From Botryotinia globosa (taxonomy: Eukaryota > Ascomycota > Leotiomycetes > Helotiales > Sclerotiniaceae): 64,000 bases of DNA. The notes beneath the pieces were generated by a model. It made no database searches. It saw only the letters and a list, made by a program, of their open reading frames with translations, and was not told the origin of the DNA. Shown here piece after piece: positions 1 to 11,166 of this stretch (positions are counted from its first letter, which is position 1; the number at the start of each line of letters is the position of its first letter). The position numbers were made by a program, and so were the translations under genes. The DNA is taken from NCBI GenBank assembly GCA_014898425.1, contig RCSZ01000002.1:806001-870000 (forward strand), read 5' to 3'.

Positions 1-3000
1 ACACCTGTTAGAGCCTTCATCGTAGTGAGAGACGGACTCCGGAGTTACATAAGAGATCGACTCTAGGCTTCGTAGCATACCTCTACCTCGCATTGAATTT
101 GAGTGAATGGGAACAGCCAAGACACTCGCCATATCCGTCATTCTCTACTCCGTAGGTAAAGCCCAACCGATAATCTATCTGTTAATGCCCATCTAGAACC
201 ACCAATGGCAACGGTATGTTCCCCAGCTTGAGGGCGTAAAGATAGATAGACAGATAGACAGCATTTGCGAGCGCCAAAGAAGGCACAGTAAAAGGCGGTA
301 AAGTCTCTCTCTTTGACTGCAATGCTCCCCAATCATTGGTTTAGCTATGCTGTGACCTGAGATGGTGTGGGTGGTGTGTGTGGTGAGTATGATATGGTAT
401 GGGGTGGGCAGACGACGGTAATGCAATGCATGCATTTCTTAGGGGCGTGCATAAAGGTAAGATTAGTTATTCATGGGCTTTGGTGTGATATCAAGATTAG
501 CAGCCAATTGTATGTTGATGAGGCGTTCCCAGGAAGGAATCCGATAGAATCATGTAAGAGCAGCACGATGTTAGTGATGAGATAATGGAGGAATGATTGG
601 ATAAGTGTGATCACTTGTGAATGCTGTCAAGCTTCTTTGGGTATGTGGTGGCTGATAAAAGTCGCTGCTGCTCTCCATGGATTCTTTGTTGGAAGTTGGA
701 AGTTGGAACCCTGGAACCCTGGAATGTCACGGATTTGGGTTTCCTTTGAAACTCCTTTGAGCGATCGATGATGAATGTTATACCGGAGACGGACAAGTAG
801 GTGGTGAATTCTAAAATAAAATAAAGAAGGCTTGAGAGAGAAATGGGATGACCATATGATTTGCAGAAAGGAAAGGTGTGAAGGCGTGTGTGACAGTGTG
901 AGCGTGCGTTGAAAGAACAAGAGAGTGGGGAGTGAGAGAATGAAAGGGTGGGGTGTGAATTGATGAATGGATGACTGGCGGGCTCATTATTACTTGTATG
1001 TATGTATGTATGTAGTATGTACACATCCCATGGAAAATCTGGGGTGAAGTGAACAAACAAAGTTGACGACCGCTTACCCTTCCCTTTGCCTTTCCCATTA
1101 TTTCATTGTTGATATCAAATGATACGGGTCACTCCTCATACTCCGTACAGAGAGTATCCCTAGGTAGATGCCGTACATGCCAGAGAGATGGTGTGAATCC
1201 AATCAGACGTGAAGAGTAAAGATGATGACGGGAATATAGAACGATAGATAGATATATGTAGATGGATGGATGCATGCAATACAACCCTACAACCCTTTCT
1301 TTGATTTATTTGATCTTACGTATTACTATACATATTATATACATTGCTTGTACTGCAGTCTGTGTGAAATCTCCTCCTGGAACCTCGCGAACCTTCGATT
1401 TACATGCAAAGTTAAAGCTGTCGAGGTCACCAAGCCTATTTTCTTGGACTTGGACTTGGGACTTCTTTATTAGTTTATCTGTGGCCCTTGGCTTCCCTTC
1501 CCTTCCCTCTTCTTCCCGACGTCAAGCTCATCTCAAGCTCATCTCAAGCTCATCTCATCCATACCGGTCTCTCTCTTCAACACTACTTGACACAATCTCT
1601 CGCACACACCTCTCTCGTCCGAGATTCCTTAGACACTTGTACCATCTCTCCATACCTACTCACACCACGTATTATCAACCGAGAAAAAGAGCTGCGACTG
1701 TTTCCCTATAATCAATTGCCGCGGATTCTTACAGACAGCAAAGGAAGGACAACAAGTTCTTGCAGGACCGACGGAGAGATACTTTTGGTGGTGGTACAAG
1801 TCAAGATTCTTTTACCACGACATTTTATCTACGACCCATTTCACGAAAGACGACGAATAACTACGAAGAATTACGAACAATATATATCCATATCCATATT
1901 CATACAAACTTCCGAAGTATACACAGACAGACAGACATACAGACAGACAGACAGACATACGACATTGTTTAATCCCGAGGCACAATCTCCCAGATACCTA
2001 CAAAGTACACTTACCTACCTAGGTATCACATTCATTACCTAGGTACCTCTCTATCTACGACTCACGAATTCACTCCGTACTATAATTCACCCACCTATCT
2101 CGTGATTAGTAGTACCTACCTACTCTGCTTATCTATCTACACATCCAAATTCGAATCCACATTCGCATCCACATCCACAACTACATTCACACTCATACTC
2201 CTACTCATACTCCCACTTCCACTCCCACTCCCACTCCTACTCATACTCCCACTCCCACTCCCACTCAACAAATTAGACCTTCAACCTTATCACCACCACT
2301 ACTCTCAACCAAATCACTTGACAACTGTGAAACCTCCAGATCCTTTATTTGCAATTGCAGCCTTTCTCTTATTTCGAACACGGCGTGAGAGTTGCGTGTG
2401 AAATTCGTCCATTCATACCTCCATTGTCAACTCTAAAGATCCATAGGTACAAGTTTGAAGTGACAAACCCGTCGGTCGTTCCCCAAAGCCACATCTACGC
2501 TCAACTGGTTCTAGCCCCAAGTTTATTTCTTTATTTCTTTCTTTCTTTATCTATCCAAACTGCAACAACAAGGTTCCTTCATTTTCCATTCCTTGGAGAC
2601 CCCTGGCAGGAAAACAGACACTTATTAGACACCTCATCTCGATATCCCTACACCTACACCCCCCCCCCCGCTCCACCCACTCCAAAAACCGGCCTTTGCT
2701 TTCGCTTACTGTTCCATTCCCTTCCCTTCGACTCATCCTACTTAACTCTTCTTCGCCTTTCCACCTGCCGACTCATCCACCTCACACCTTCAACTCCACA
2801 TATGTGCGTACGATAATACTGGCTACAATCATCGTCGTTCGCAGTTAACTTCCTCCCTTCCCCCCCCTTCCTCTCTTCTACCTACCTCTTCTCCTCTTTC
2901 TATACTTTCGACTTCACAACTCATCCACAATCAATCCCGACCGAGATACCCGATACCCTTTCCAACTCTTGACGAAACCCTCTACCATCTTCTCTCCCTT

Positions 3001-4194
3001 TCCATCGCCCATTCCTTTGATAAAGCTCCAACCACCATCACTTGTCTGGTTCTGCGTCACACTGCTTGCTACCACAGCAACAACTACATTCCCGAACATT
3101 CACAAGGCTTTGCAGATCCTGTTGTAATCACCAACTTCATCAAAGGTCGCCCGCATTCTTCCACCTCTTGATCCGTCATCCTCTCTTGATTTCTGTCCCA
3201 ACGAACTCCTATTGTCGTCAACCTACAATTCGAACATTGGCAGAAGAAGAGTCATATCTTCTACTTCCTTGTTCTGCAAACAAACCACCGTAAACACATG
3301 AGTTCCAAGTCAACATTGAAGCGTTTATCACGATAGCCAACTTGATCATCTCCGATCTGTGATACATACGCCGTCAAAGTCTTCCACTGCAAGATCATTT
3401 ACGCTCGATCTGTGCAAGTCATCGATCACATCTGCTCTACCAAATCATCACGTCACTCCATCTCGATATTGCATAATTGATTGACTTCAATTGTGTGATT
3501 GTTTTCTTGATTCGACCCACCAAATCGACATCACACCTCAACTCACCCACACGTACGTTAACTCGTACTACTCGAGGAACCTTCGAAACCTCAGACACTC
3601 GTTCTATCAACGTCTGACTCCTATGTCAGCATAACGATTTTCAACTCTTTCCTTATTCTACTTTACTACCAGACCTCGAGTCTCTCTTCTTTGTCCCATT
3701 TAACGAACAAATTCAATAAAATCTCTTTTGTCAAAGCGTATTCGAAATACCCCTATGAGCCTCTGAACACCCTACTTCTACGATCCGGAGTTATTCACCA
3801 GTTATCTTTTTCTTTTTTTCTTTTTTCGGCGGTTAGGATACATTTATATAGCGTTGCGAGTTTGTTTTTATTGCCCATACACCTTTTATCGCCTTGCTTC
3901 ATTCAGATCGAACTACAACCTCAATCATTCACTCCGACAATCATCAAGAGCATAGCTCTCCTTGTGCCACCATCAACTTTGTTTAGAGAAGACAAAAGCT
4001 TTTACGAATTCCACTTGTATCTCTCGATTCTTTACCTCTCAGGGCCCAAAAACATTTCGGTTGTAACAGTATTCAAAGCTGCAGTTTTGTTTTTAAGTTT
4101 ACTTATTTAATTTGCACACTTCACTCATATTCGACCTTCACACTTCTTTCTTCACTCACCTCACGCTTCACTACTTCAACTCTTCATCGTAACA
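1..4194. other. Long intergenic region and probable leader of the Ksp1-like kinase gene
   Basis: I see no convincing gene here. From about 1490 to 4190 the + strand is strikingly pyrimidine- and C-rich (CTTCC, CTCAT and CCACTC runs), as expected of a long transcribed 5' leader of the kinase that starts at 4195. The region also holds short tandem repeats: GATA/GACA units near 237-262, TATG units at 997-1014, three AAGCTCATCTC units at 1523-1557, CAGA/CATA units at 1923-1962, an ACTCC/ACATCC tract at 2146-2269 and a run of eleven C at 2659-2669. Open frames exist but lack ATG starts or protein-like composition. TACTCCGTA words lie at 146 and 1139, and TACCTAGGTA palindromes at 2016 and 2036. 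Confidence 0.6.
2146..2269. repeat. Low-complexity ACTCC/ACATCC tract
   Basis: About 120 bases built from irregular CATCCA, CATTCACA and CCACTCC units, visible by eye, in the pyrimidine-rich leader upstream of the kinase. It is simple-sequence DNA with no coding signal. Confidence 0.8.
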
Positions 4195-6120
4195 ATGGAG
4201 TGCTTAAGAGAGAAGTTTTACGACGGAGTCGTCCTTGATGGACGTTTTGAAACGATATCCCCCCTCAACCATGGTTCATTTGGAATGGTTTTCATGGCCA
4301 AGGACCTAATTACCAACGAAACCGTTGCTATCAAGTGTTTAACAAAGAAATCTGCCACGATGACTGATGCAGACTCGACATTTGCCATCGATGAACACTC
4401 TGAAGAGCTATCCTGCCACGCTCGACTTGGCGCCCACCCAAACATAGTCAACCTCATCCACTCCTTCGAGACCGAAGCCCATGTGTACATCGTTCTAGAG
4501 TTTTGCTCCAGAGGCGACCTCTACGAGGCTATTCGAACAGGCACTGGCCCACTCGAAACGGAACATGTCCGACAATTTATGCTACAACTTATCGACGCTG
4601 TTGCATACATTCACAGCAAGGGCATGTATCATCGTGACATCAAGCCCGAAAACATTTTCCTTACCCAATCGGGAGAGATGAAGCTTGGTGACTTTGGCCT
4701 CGCAACTTCCGAGAAGTGGTCATATGAAACCACGGTAGGAAGCGACCGCTATATGTCTCCAGAACAATACGACTCTGCTGGCGCAGGATACTCTCCAGAG
4801 CAAGCCGATGTCTGGGCCATTGGCATTTGTCTGTTGAACATCTTGTTCTCCCGCAACCCTTTCACAACACCCACAGAGTCGGACCCACTTTTCCTCGACT
4901 TTACTCGAGACAAGCAATCGCTCTTTGATGTCTTCCCAACAATGTCACAAGATACCTACGAAGTTATTGCTCAATGCATGAGCCTCGATCCTCGAAAGAG
5001 ATCACTTGCCGCGGCTCGTGAGGCCATCGAGCGTGTACTTAGCTTCACAACATTTGATGAGTTCGCCGATGACTTCAGTTCTGCCGATCGACGTGGCATT
5101 CCCAGCTCAAACCGTGAGCCATTGCGTACACCTTCTATCCAAAGTCCTCAACTCGATGCGGGTGGATCTTTCCCTTGGGCCAAGGCATTGCACGCCAGCC
5201 CACCTCAACAGTTCCGCCAGCTCTCTGCCATTCCAGATGAAGACTATGACTCGGAGGATCTCTTCCCTGGCTCCGAAGCAAGCAACAAGGATTGGTTCTC
5301 CATTGGAGAACAAACTCCTTCAATGGAATCTATTCTTGATTCTTCCCTTGGAACTTCGATGCAATCTCTCGCCATCCGCCGCCACATGAAGTCTGGCCCT
5401 CCAAAGGCTAGTCTTACCCCCATCTCTGGATCTCTACCAATCGCCATGGCAAAGCCAATCCCATTGCCATCTATGGCATCAGTCTTTGGCAAGAAGAACG
5501 ACATGGTATCTAAGAGTTGGGGTGATCTCTGGGATGAAGAGATGGAAGAGGAAGAAGAGCTCGACAATCACTTCCAAGCCCGTCAAGAGGCCAACTCGCG
5601 AACTTGGAGCCACGAGAGCAAGACCAATGATGATAAGGCTGGCAGATCTCCATTGGAACCTCACACCTCATCATTTGTCAATATCCCGAGAGTGGCACCT
5701 AGTCGTACAGTGGCTCACGATATTGATGAGGATCTGGTGGCTGATGGCTTCTTTTTCCACGACACTCCTACTCAACAAAACTCACCTCGTTATTCACCAC
5801 CCTCAAAGAGAACCGCTTTCGATAAGTGGTCTGCGCTCGGAGATCGTCGGAGGGCATTTGCAGGAGCATCACCCTCTCAAAGAGCTATTGATACGTGGAA
5901 GACTCAAAGTACTCCACGTCGGAACGTTGGATTAGGTTTCACTGGTTTCGGTACAGGTGGTTGGGATACTAAATCGAACATTGTTAGTAAAGACAAGGGC
6001 AGAGAATGTCCATGGGCGCGGGCCAAGGGCCGAGATCATCATCAGGACAAGCGAAAGGACAAGCAGTCGGATCTCGGTGATTTGGAGTGGGTTGGAGGTT
6101 GGCACGACCTCCACTTGTAG
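4195..6120 (+). CDS. ksp1: Ksp1/Ran1(Pat1)-type serine/threonine protein kinase
   Basis: Single-exon gene of 641 residues. The N-terminal half is a complete protein kinase domain: glycine loop HGSFGMV near residues 26-32, VAIK lysine at 47, HRDIKPEN at 146-153, DFG at 166-168, the activation-segment end GSDRYMSPEQ at 182-191 (SPE replacing the usual APE), and QADVWAIG at 203-210. GSDRYM.PEQ is typical of the yeast Ksp1/Vhs1/Sks1 and fission-yeast Ran1/Pat1 group. All catalytic residues are present, so it should be active. After about residue 300 the protein is disordered, with Ser/Pro-rich and acidic stretches and a conserved-looking Trp-rich end (GWHDLHL). In yeast Ksp1 acts downstream of PKA/TORC1 in autophagy and filamentous growth; the same role here is inferred. 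The start is the first ATG after the long pyrimidine-rich leader. The symbol is by family resemblance. Confidence 0.92.
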   Translation: MECLREKFYDGVVLDGRFETISPLNHGSFGMVFMAKDLITNETVAIKCLTKKSATMTDADSTFAIDEHSEELSCHARLGAHPNIVNLIHSFETEAHVYIVLEFCSRGDLYEAIRTGTGPLETEHVRQFMLQLIDAVAYIHSKGMYHRDIKPENIFLTQSGEMKLGDFGLATSEKWSYETTVGSDRYMSPEQYDSAGAGYSPEQADVWAIGICLLNILFSRNPFTTPTESDPLFLDFTRDKQSLFDVFPTMSQDTYEVIAQCMSLDPRKRSLAAAREAIERVLSFTTFDEFADDFSSADRRGIPSSNREPLRTPSIQSPQLDAGGSFPWAKALHASPPQQFRQLSAIPDEDYDSEDLFPGSEASNKDWFSIGEQTPSMESILDSSLGTSMQSLAIRRHMKSGPPKASLTPISGSLPIAMAKPIPLPSMASVFGKKNDMVSKSWGDLWDEEMEEEEELDNHFQARQEANSRTWSHESKTNDDKAGRSPLEPHTSSFVNIPRVAPSRTVAHDIDEDLVADGFFFHDTPTQQNSPRYSPPSKRTAFDKWSALGDRRRAFAGASPSQRAIDTWKTQSTPRRNVGLGFTGFGTGGWDTKSNIVSKDKGRECPWARAKGRDHHQDKRKDKQSDLGDLEWVGGWHDLHL

Positions 6121-9000
6121 TCACACACTTTAGCTTTCTTTTTTACATTTTTTCTCTCGGACATACTACTCACACAATTGCTTATGGAGGATCGAACATC
6201 ATCGAAGAAGCTTTGTTCTTGAATATATCAACAAATTTTATTATAGGAACGGAAAGGATGTGTCGACATTGGCTTGTTGATGAGATAGCTGGTGGAAAGA
6301 GAAAAGTTGAGAAAGGACTTTTTAGAAAGGACTCGCTTTTCTGGTGGATTAGATAGATTATCATCTCAAAAAACTTTTGTTGCGGAGATGAATGGCTTGA
6401 TAAATACCAGATAATTACCCACTCTACATTTTTGTTTCCTTCATGCTGTACTTTGTGTGATTTGAAAGAGTCTGAGCCGAATAGTTTGTTTAGATGTAGG
6501 TAGGTGGGTGCACAGGGTGTGGTAAGTTGGGGGCGGGGGGGGGTTTCGAAAGCGTTCGTGAGATGAATGAGGTCGTAGGTTGGCGAGTTTTCTCAAGCTG
6601 CTGTGCGGACCACTTTCCCCCTTCACTCGGTACCATGTATCAGAAGAGACGGGATAAGTAGCAAGATAGGTGGGCGAGTGTACGATTCTCAAAGAACTGA
6701 GATGAGAGAGCGGTTGATGTTGCTGTGGGTATCTTAGCATACAGTCTCCTCTCTTCGTATGCTGCCGAAGTGGGCGTGGGATGGCAGGTCGGTGTAGGTA
6801 GGTAGGGCGGATTCTTTGTGTCTAACGCAGATGAACATTTCGTGGTATGAGCAGCCATAAGGTGTGGGTAATGAGTTTCGTAGATGGAGGTTAGTTCTAA
6901 AGATTAGAGTGAGGATGAGGATAAGGATGAGGATGAGGATGAAGATGAGGATGAAGATGAAGATAAAGATGAATGAGTATTCGTCCGAAGTGAGAAATTG
7001 CTAGTGCAATGTATATACGATATAAACTGGATTACCCCAAAAGAAAAGAAAGAAGAGAAGATGGAGATGAAGATAAAGAATGTGAAAGATTGATTATAAC
7101 TTTACATGTTATGTTATATTATATTCTGTTGTATTGTTTCAATTTTTTTCAATTTTGTAAATTATGGGATTTGTGCGAAATAGGGAAATGGAATATGAGC
7201 CGGTGATTTGGTACGTGCTAGTTAGTTAGGTAGGTATGACGGAATTGCACTCGCACTCGGTTATTTTTGCGTGTTGGAGATGGAGAGGAGGCTAAGGGGG
7301 AGCTAGAGAGGGAGAGAGAGAGAGAGTGGGGTGGGGTGATTGGTTGGTTGGTTGGAACTTGAGGGATGTGGGGGATGTGGGGGGGTTTTGGTGGATGGCT
7401 GGATGAGATTGGGATTGAGATTAGTTGCGAGTTGAGTTAAGTTAAGTTAAGTTGTCGATGATTGGATTTTTATTGTTGTTGTTGTGTTGTGTTGTGACAA
7501 TTGTGAATTGTGAATCGAGAATTTGCTAATGCTGTTAGAAAAAAGGTCCAAGCTGAGAGAGTAGGTAGGTAAAGGGGTCGTCATAGCGAATCCAATTGTT
7601 GTCCCCGCATCATTCATCCATCGTCCATCGATCGATATATCGATAGACGAAAAAGCAATGAATATCTGTAGTGATACTTCTACATTGAAAATATCTAAAA
7701 CTACAGGGAGAAACCGGTTGAGATCTTCCGGGGTAGTAGGACGAGAATGCGAGACTCTTGTTTGAACTGGATACTAGTATCGTTGGTATTCGTCTCTTCC
7801 AATCTAGTATATCTATCTCCCTATTGCTCCTCGCAAGCTTGCATGTTCGTAGGGATGGACCTGCAGGTTAAACCACACAGATAGGTATGCAACAGAAGTT
7901 CTGGGTAACAGGTCCTGAGATTTCCATTGCATTGTTTGGAGGTGGGCTAAGACTAGATAGTTGATGCTACTTTGTGGAATGAGGATAGTAGAAGTTCATT
8001 ATTTCCTTCCTTAAAAAGTTATGCTCTTCTGGAGATGAAAGGGAGCGCTTCTTCTCTTTCTCGAAGATGTTTCTCGCTCTTGGTAACACAGTAGATATTT
8101 ATCCTTGTTGTATTTCTTGCTCAAATACAAGCATGGGATAGAATACCAATTCATCAAGCAGAAGTATAACTCTTCTTTTCTTCACTTTGTCACCCCGAGA
8201 AGCGCCCTGTGGCTCTGCATACCAATTCGACTTTGGGCTCACGAGATCATAATGAGGTCTCTCTCTCTCTCTACATGTAACGTACCATTTACGACCACCC
8301 GAGAGAACCAAAAAGATCCTGCATCTATCTACGCCCTCGGTCTAAGACTGTTACTCAACTAGTGTCAATGTCTATGTAGCGACCCATTACTTACACCCAG
8401 CTGTGTTCCAATGCCACCCTCCTTGAAGCCTACTCACTGCTATGAAATTCGATGCTAACATAGATGGGGAATGAACACGACACTGTTTTTCAAGCAAATC
8501 TTCAAAATTCCACACCGTCCTTGTAAAAGATTAGACTCTTGATATTTATTCCAAACAAAATCTCACATTCATTCGGGACGTCGATTTCAAATTGACATCT
8601 GCGCTCTAACTAACATTCGCACTGTTCAAAAAATATTTGCAGACAACTCCAGCCTTCGCCCTGAGTAGTTGACTGCCTGTTCTAGACAAAGGATCATTGC
8701 CGTAATTGTTGCATTATTGTCACCCAAGTTGATACCCGCTTTACCACGTCGGATATATCCAGATTGAAAATGTATGTATGAACCTGATGAAAGAAGTTCA
8801 TTGCGTTCCGACTAATAGCTTCCTAGTATCCGTACAAGTGAAGTTCATTACATTCTGACCCATGATTTCTCTAGTCATTTTCTACAGAGTGACGTCTCTA
8901 CATATATTCTTTAGATCCACAGTAATTATCCATCCAGCCTTCCCCTGAACGCCATCGCCATGCATATCTTTACACTTGAACCTTTTTAAACCATACCTCC
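6121..9000. other. Gene-free, purine-rich interval between the kinase and MTO1
   Basis: No supportable gene. Just past the kinase the + strand becomes purine-rich, the mirror of the upstream leader. It carries GATGAG/GATGAAGAT repeats (6905-6975), G runs (6529-6543), GAGA (7305-7326), TTAAG units (7434-7450) and TTG units (7472-7496). The stretch from about 7600 to 9000 has mixed composition with no long frames. The kinase and MTO1 converge here, so it should hold both 3' ends. Confidence 0.55.
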
Positions 9001-11166
9001 CTAAACTTCACTGGCCACGTTCCTTTCTCCTCTCTTCCTGACCACTTCATCAAACATATTGGCCTTCTGAACCGCCCTCGATCTCTCCCTTACAAAAGCC
9101 AACAGCCTTAAGCATCCGCTCGGCGTCATCCCCTCAATCCTTCTCGCCTGTCCCACGCTCTCGGGCCTTGTTATCTTTAGCACCGATTTCTCATGCATAG
9201 AGATCCCATGAATAGAATCATAATCTAAATCTACAGGTAGTTTAAGCATCTCATCTTTTTCGAAGATTCTCTGCGCAGCTTTTTGTTGTGTGACATATGG
9301 TGCGTAGACGGCTTCGATGCCAACTCTATCTCGGATTCGTTGGGTGTATGTTAGGATCTCCGGGACACGAGTTGAAAGATCGTTCATTGTGACATCTCGA
9401 ATGCGTAGGATGTCAAGGGCGTTTCGCATAGTACTATCATTTGAGACTTTGAAGCCATCATTGATCCATACCGGAGCGCTGAATTTACTTTCTTCGAGCG
9501 CTGATTTGAGACCATCCATCTGAGCGACCTCGTCATTGAAGGCCGACCATCGTTTCTCACCTACTACTCCTGCTAGTCGTCCCTTTTCCGTAAGTCGTAA
9601 ATCGGCGTTGTCGGCTCGGGCACTCATACGATATTCGCTGCGAGATGTGAACATACGGTAAGGTTCAGAAACACCTTTGGTGATGAGATCATCGATCATG
9701 ATTCCGATGTACCCATCACTGCGGGATAAAGTCAATTGTGGCAATGATTGTGATGCAAGACCGGCGTTGATACCGGCTATGATACCTTGCGCGGCTGCTT
9801 CCTCGTAACCTGTAGTACCATTGATTTGACCAGCTAAGTAAAGACCCTGGATTGCCTTTGTTTCGAGTGTTGCTTTTAGACTTCGAGGATCGACATAATC
9901 GTACTCTACACCATAACCGGGGGCGGTCATTGTGACGTTCTCTAGCCCTGGAATGGTTCTTAGAAGTTGTTCTTGGGCCTCCGCGGGTATTGTCATGGAG
10001 ATACCATTAGGATAGATGACATCGCTATCAAAACCTTCAGGCTCGAGCCATACAATGTGTCTATCTTTGTCGGAAAATCGTATAACCTTGGATTCGAGCG
10101 ATGGGCAATACCTAGGCCCTTTCACAGTCTCTCTGATATGAATGGACTTATCCAGATTTGCCCGTACCACAGCATGTGAAGCCTCATTCGTATACGTAGC
10201 ATAGCAGAGTAACTGGTCCTGGACAGATACAGTCTCGTTGAGATAACTGAAAGGTGTCGGTGGCTGGTCCCCTGGCTGCACGGTGAGATTTTTAAAGTCG
10301 ATAGAACCCTTTGCAAGGCGAGGAGGTGTTCCCGTCTTCAGTCTTCCCAGAGTAAAACCAGCGTCTTTCAGCGATTTGCTCAAACCAAATGTTGCCGCTT
10401 CCCCCATGCGCCCTGCAGGATAACACTCCAAGCCGATATGAATCTCCCCGCCCAAGAATGTACCAGTTGTGATAACTACTTGTTTGGTAGGTATAATCTC
10501 GCCCGATTCCAGTCGCACGCCGGTAATCTTGCCACTTTGCGCCTCGCCCTCCCCCTTCGAAACAATTATATCCGCGACACTCCCGGTTACGATTGAAAGA
10601 TTCGGATACGCTTCTAGCTCTTCTCGCATATGCTTTTTGTATAGATCCCTATCGATTTGCGCTCTTGGACCCTGACAAACATGTTAGCCTACAACTTTGA
10701 GATATCGCTGCCACAATGATCACCTACCCAAACCGCAGGACCCTTCTTCCGGTTCAACACCTTGAACTGAACTCCGGCTTTATCAATAATTCTTCCCGCA
10801 ACTCCATCCAGCGCATCCACCTCCCTTAACATGGTACCCTTCCCTATCCCTCCAAAGCTAGGATTGCAAGAACAAACACCAATATTCTCGAGTTTCGGGG
10901 TAATCAACGCAGTCCTAGCCCCAGACCGCGCGGCTCCAGCACAAGCCTCTGCGCCCGCATGACCTCCTCCAATGACAACGACATCGTATGGTCTAAGAAT
11001 ACAAAGTTAGTTGCGAGATAGAGGATTGGAGGATGGAGTTGGAGGGGCGCATTCCATACCTTGTATCTGCTGCGACACTTGCAAAAGAATTTGTTTGGAG
11101 AACCCAGCTTCTAGTAAAAGTCTGTAGTAAGGGGCGACGATATGCCACCGCAAGGCTTCGATTCAT
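9001..11166 (-). CDS. mto1: Mitochondrial tRNA uridine 5-carboxymethylaminomethyl modification enzyme MTO1 (GidA/MnmG family)
   Basis: Three exons on the minus strand: 11166-11060, 10992-10728 and 10671-9001, giving 680 residues. The introns (67 and 56 nt) have GTATGG...TTCTTAG and GTAGGTG...TTGTCAG ends, and phases match. Exon 1 ([14 protein letters not shown]...) is rich in Arg/Ser and lacks acidic residues, a typical mitochondrial targeting sequence. Exon 2 opens with the FAD-binding motif [13 protein letters not shown]. Exon 3 has both GidA signatures, GPRYCPSLE (about 309-317) and [17 protein letters not shown] (about 404-420). The enzyme works with MSS1/GTPBP3 to modify the wobble uridine of mitochondrial tRNAs. 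Length fits the family. The ATG at 11166 is the only in-frame start giving a leader; the next upstream ATG runs into a stop after three codons. Confidence 0.95.

Noticed and set aside
3691..4110. 139-codon frame just upstream of the kinase
   Set aside because: No ATG; composition follows the pyrimidine-rich leader (Leu/Ser/Phe).
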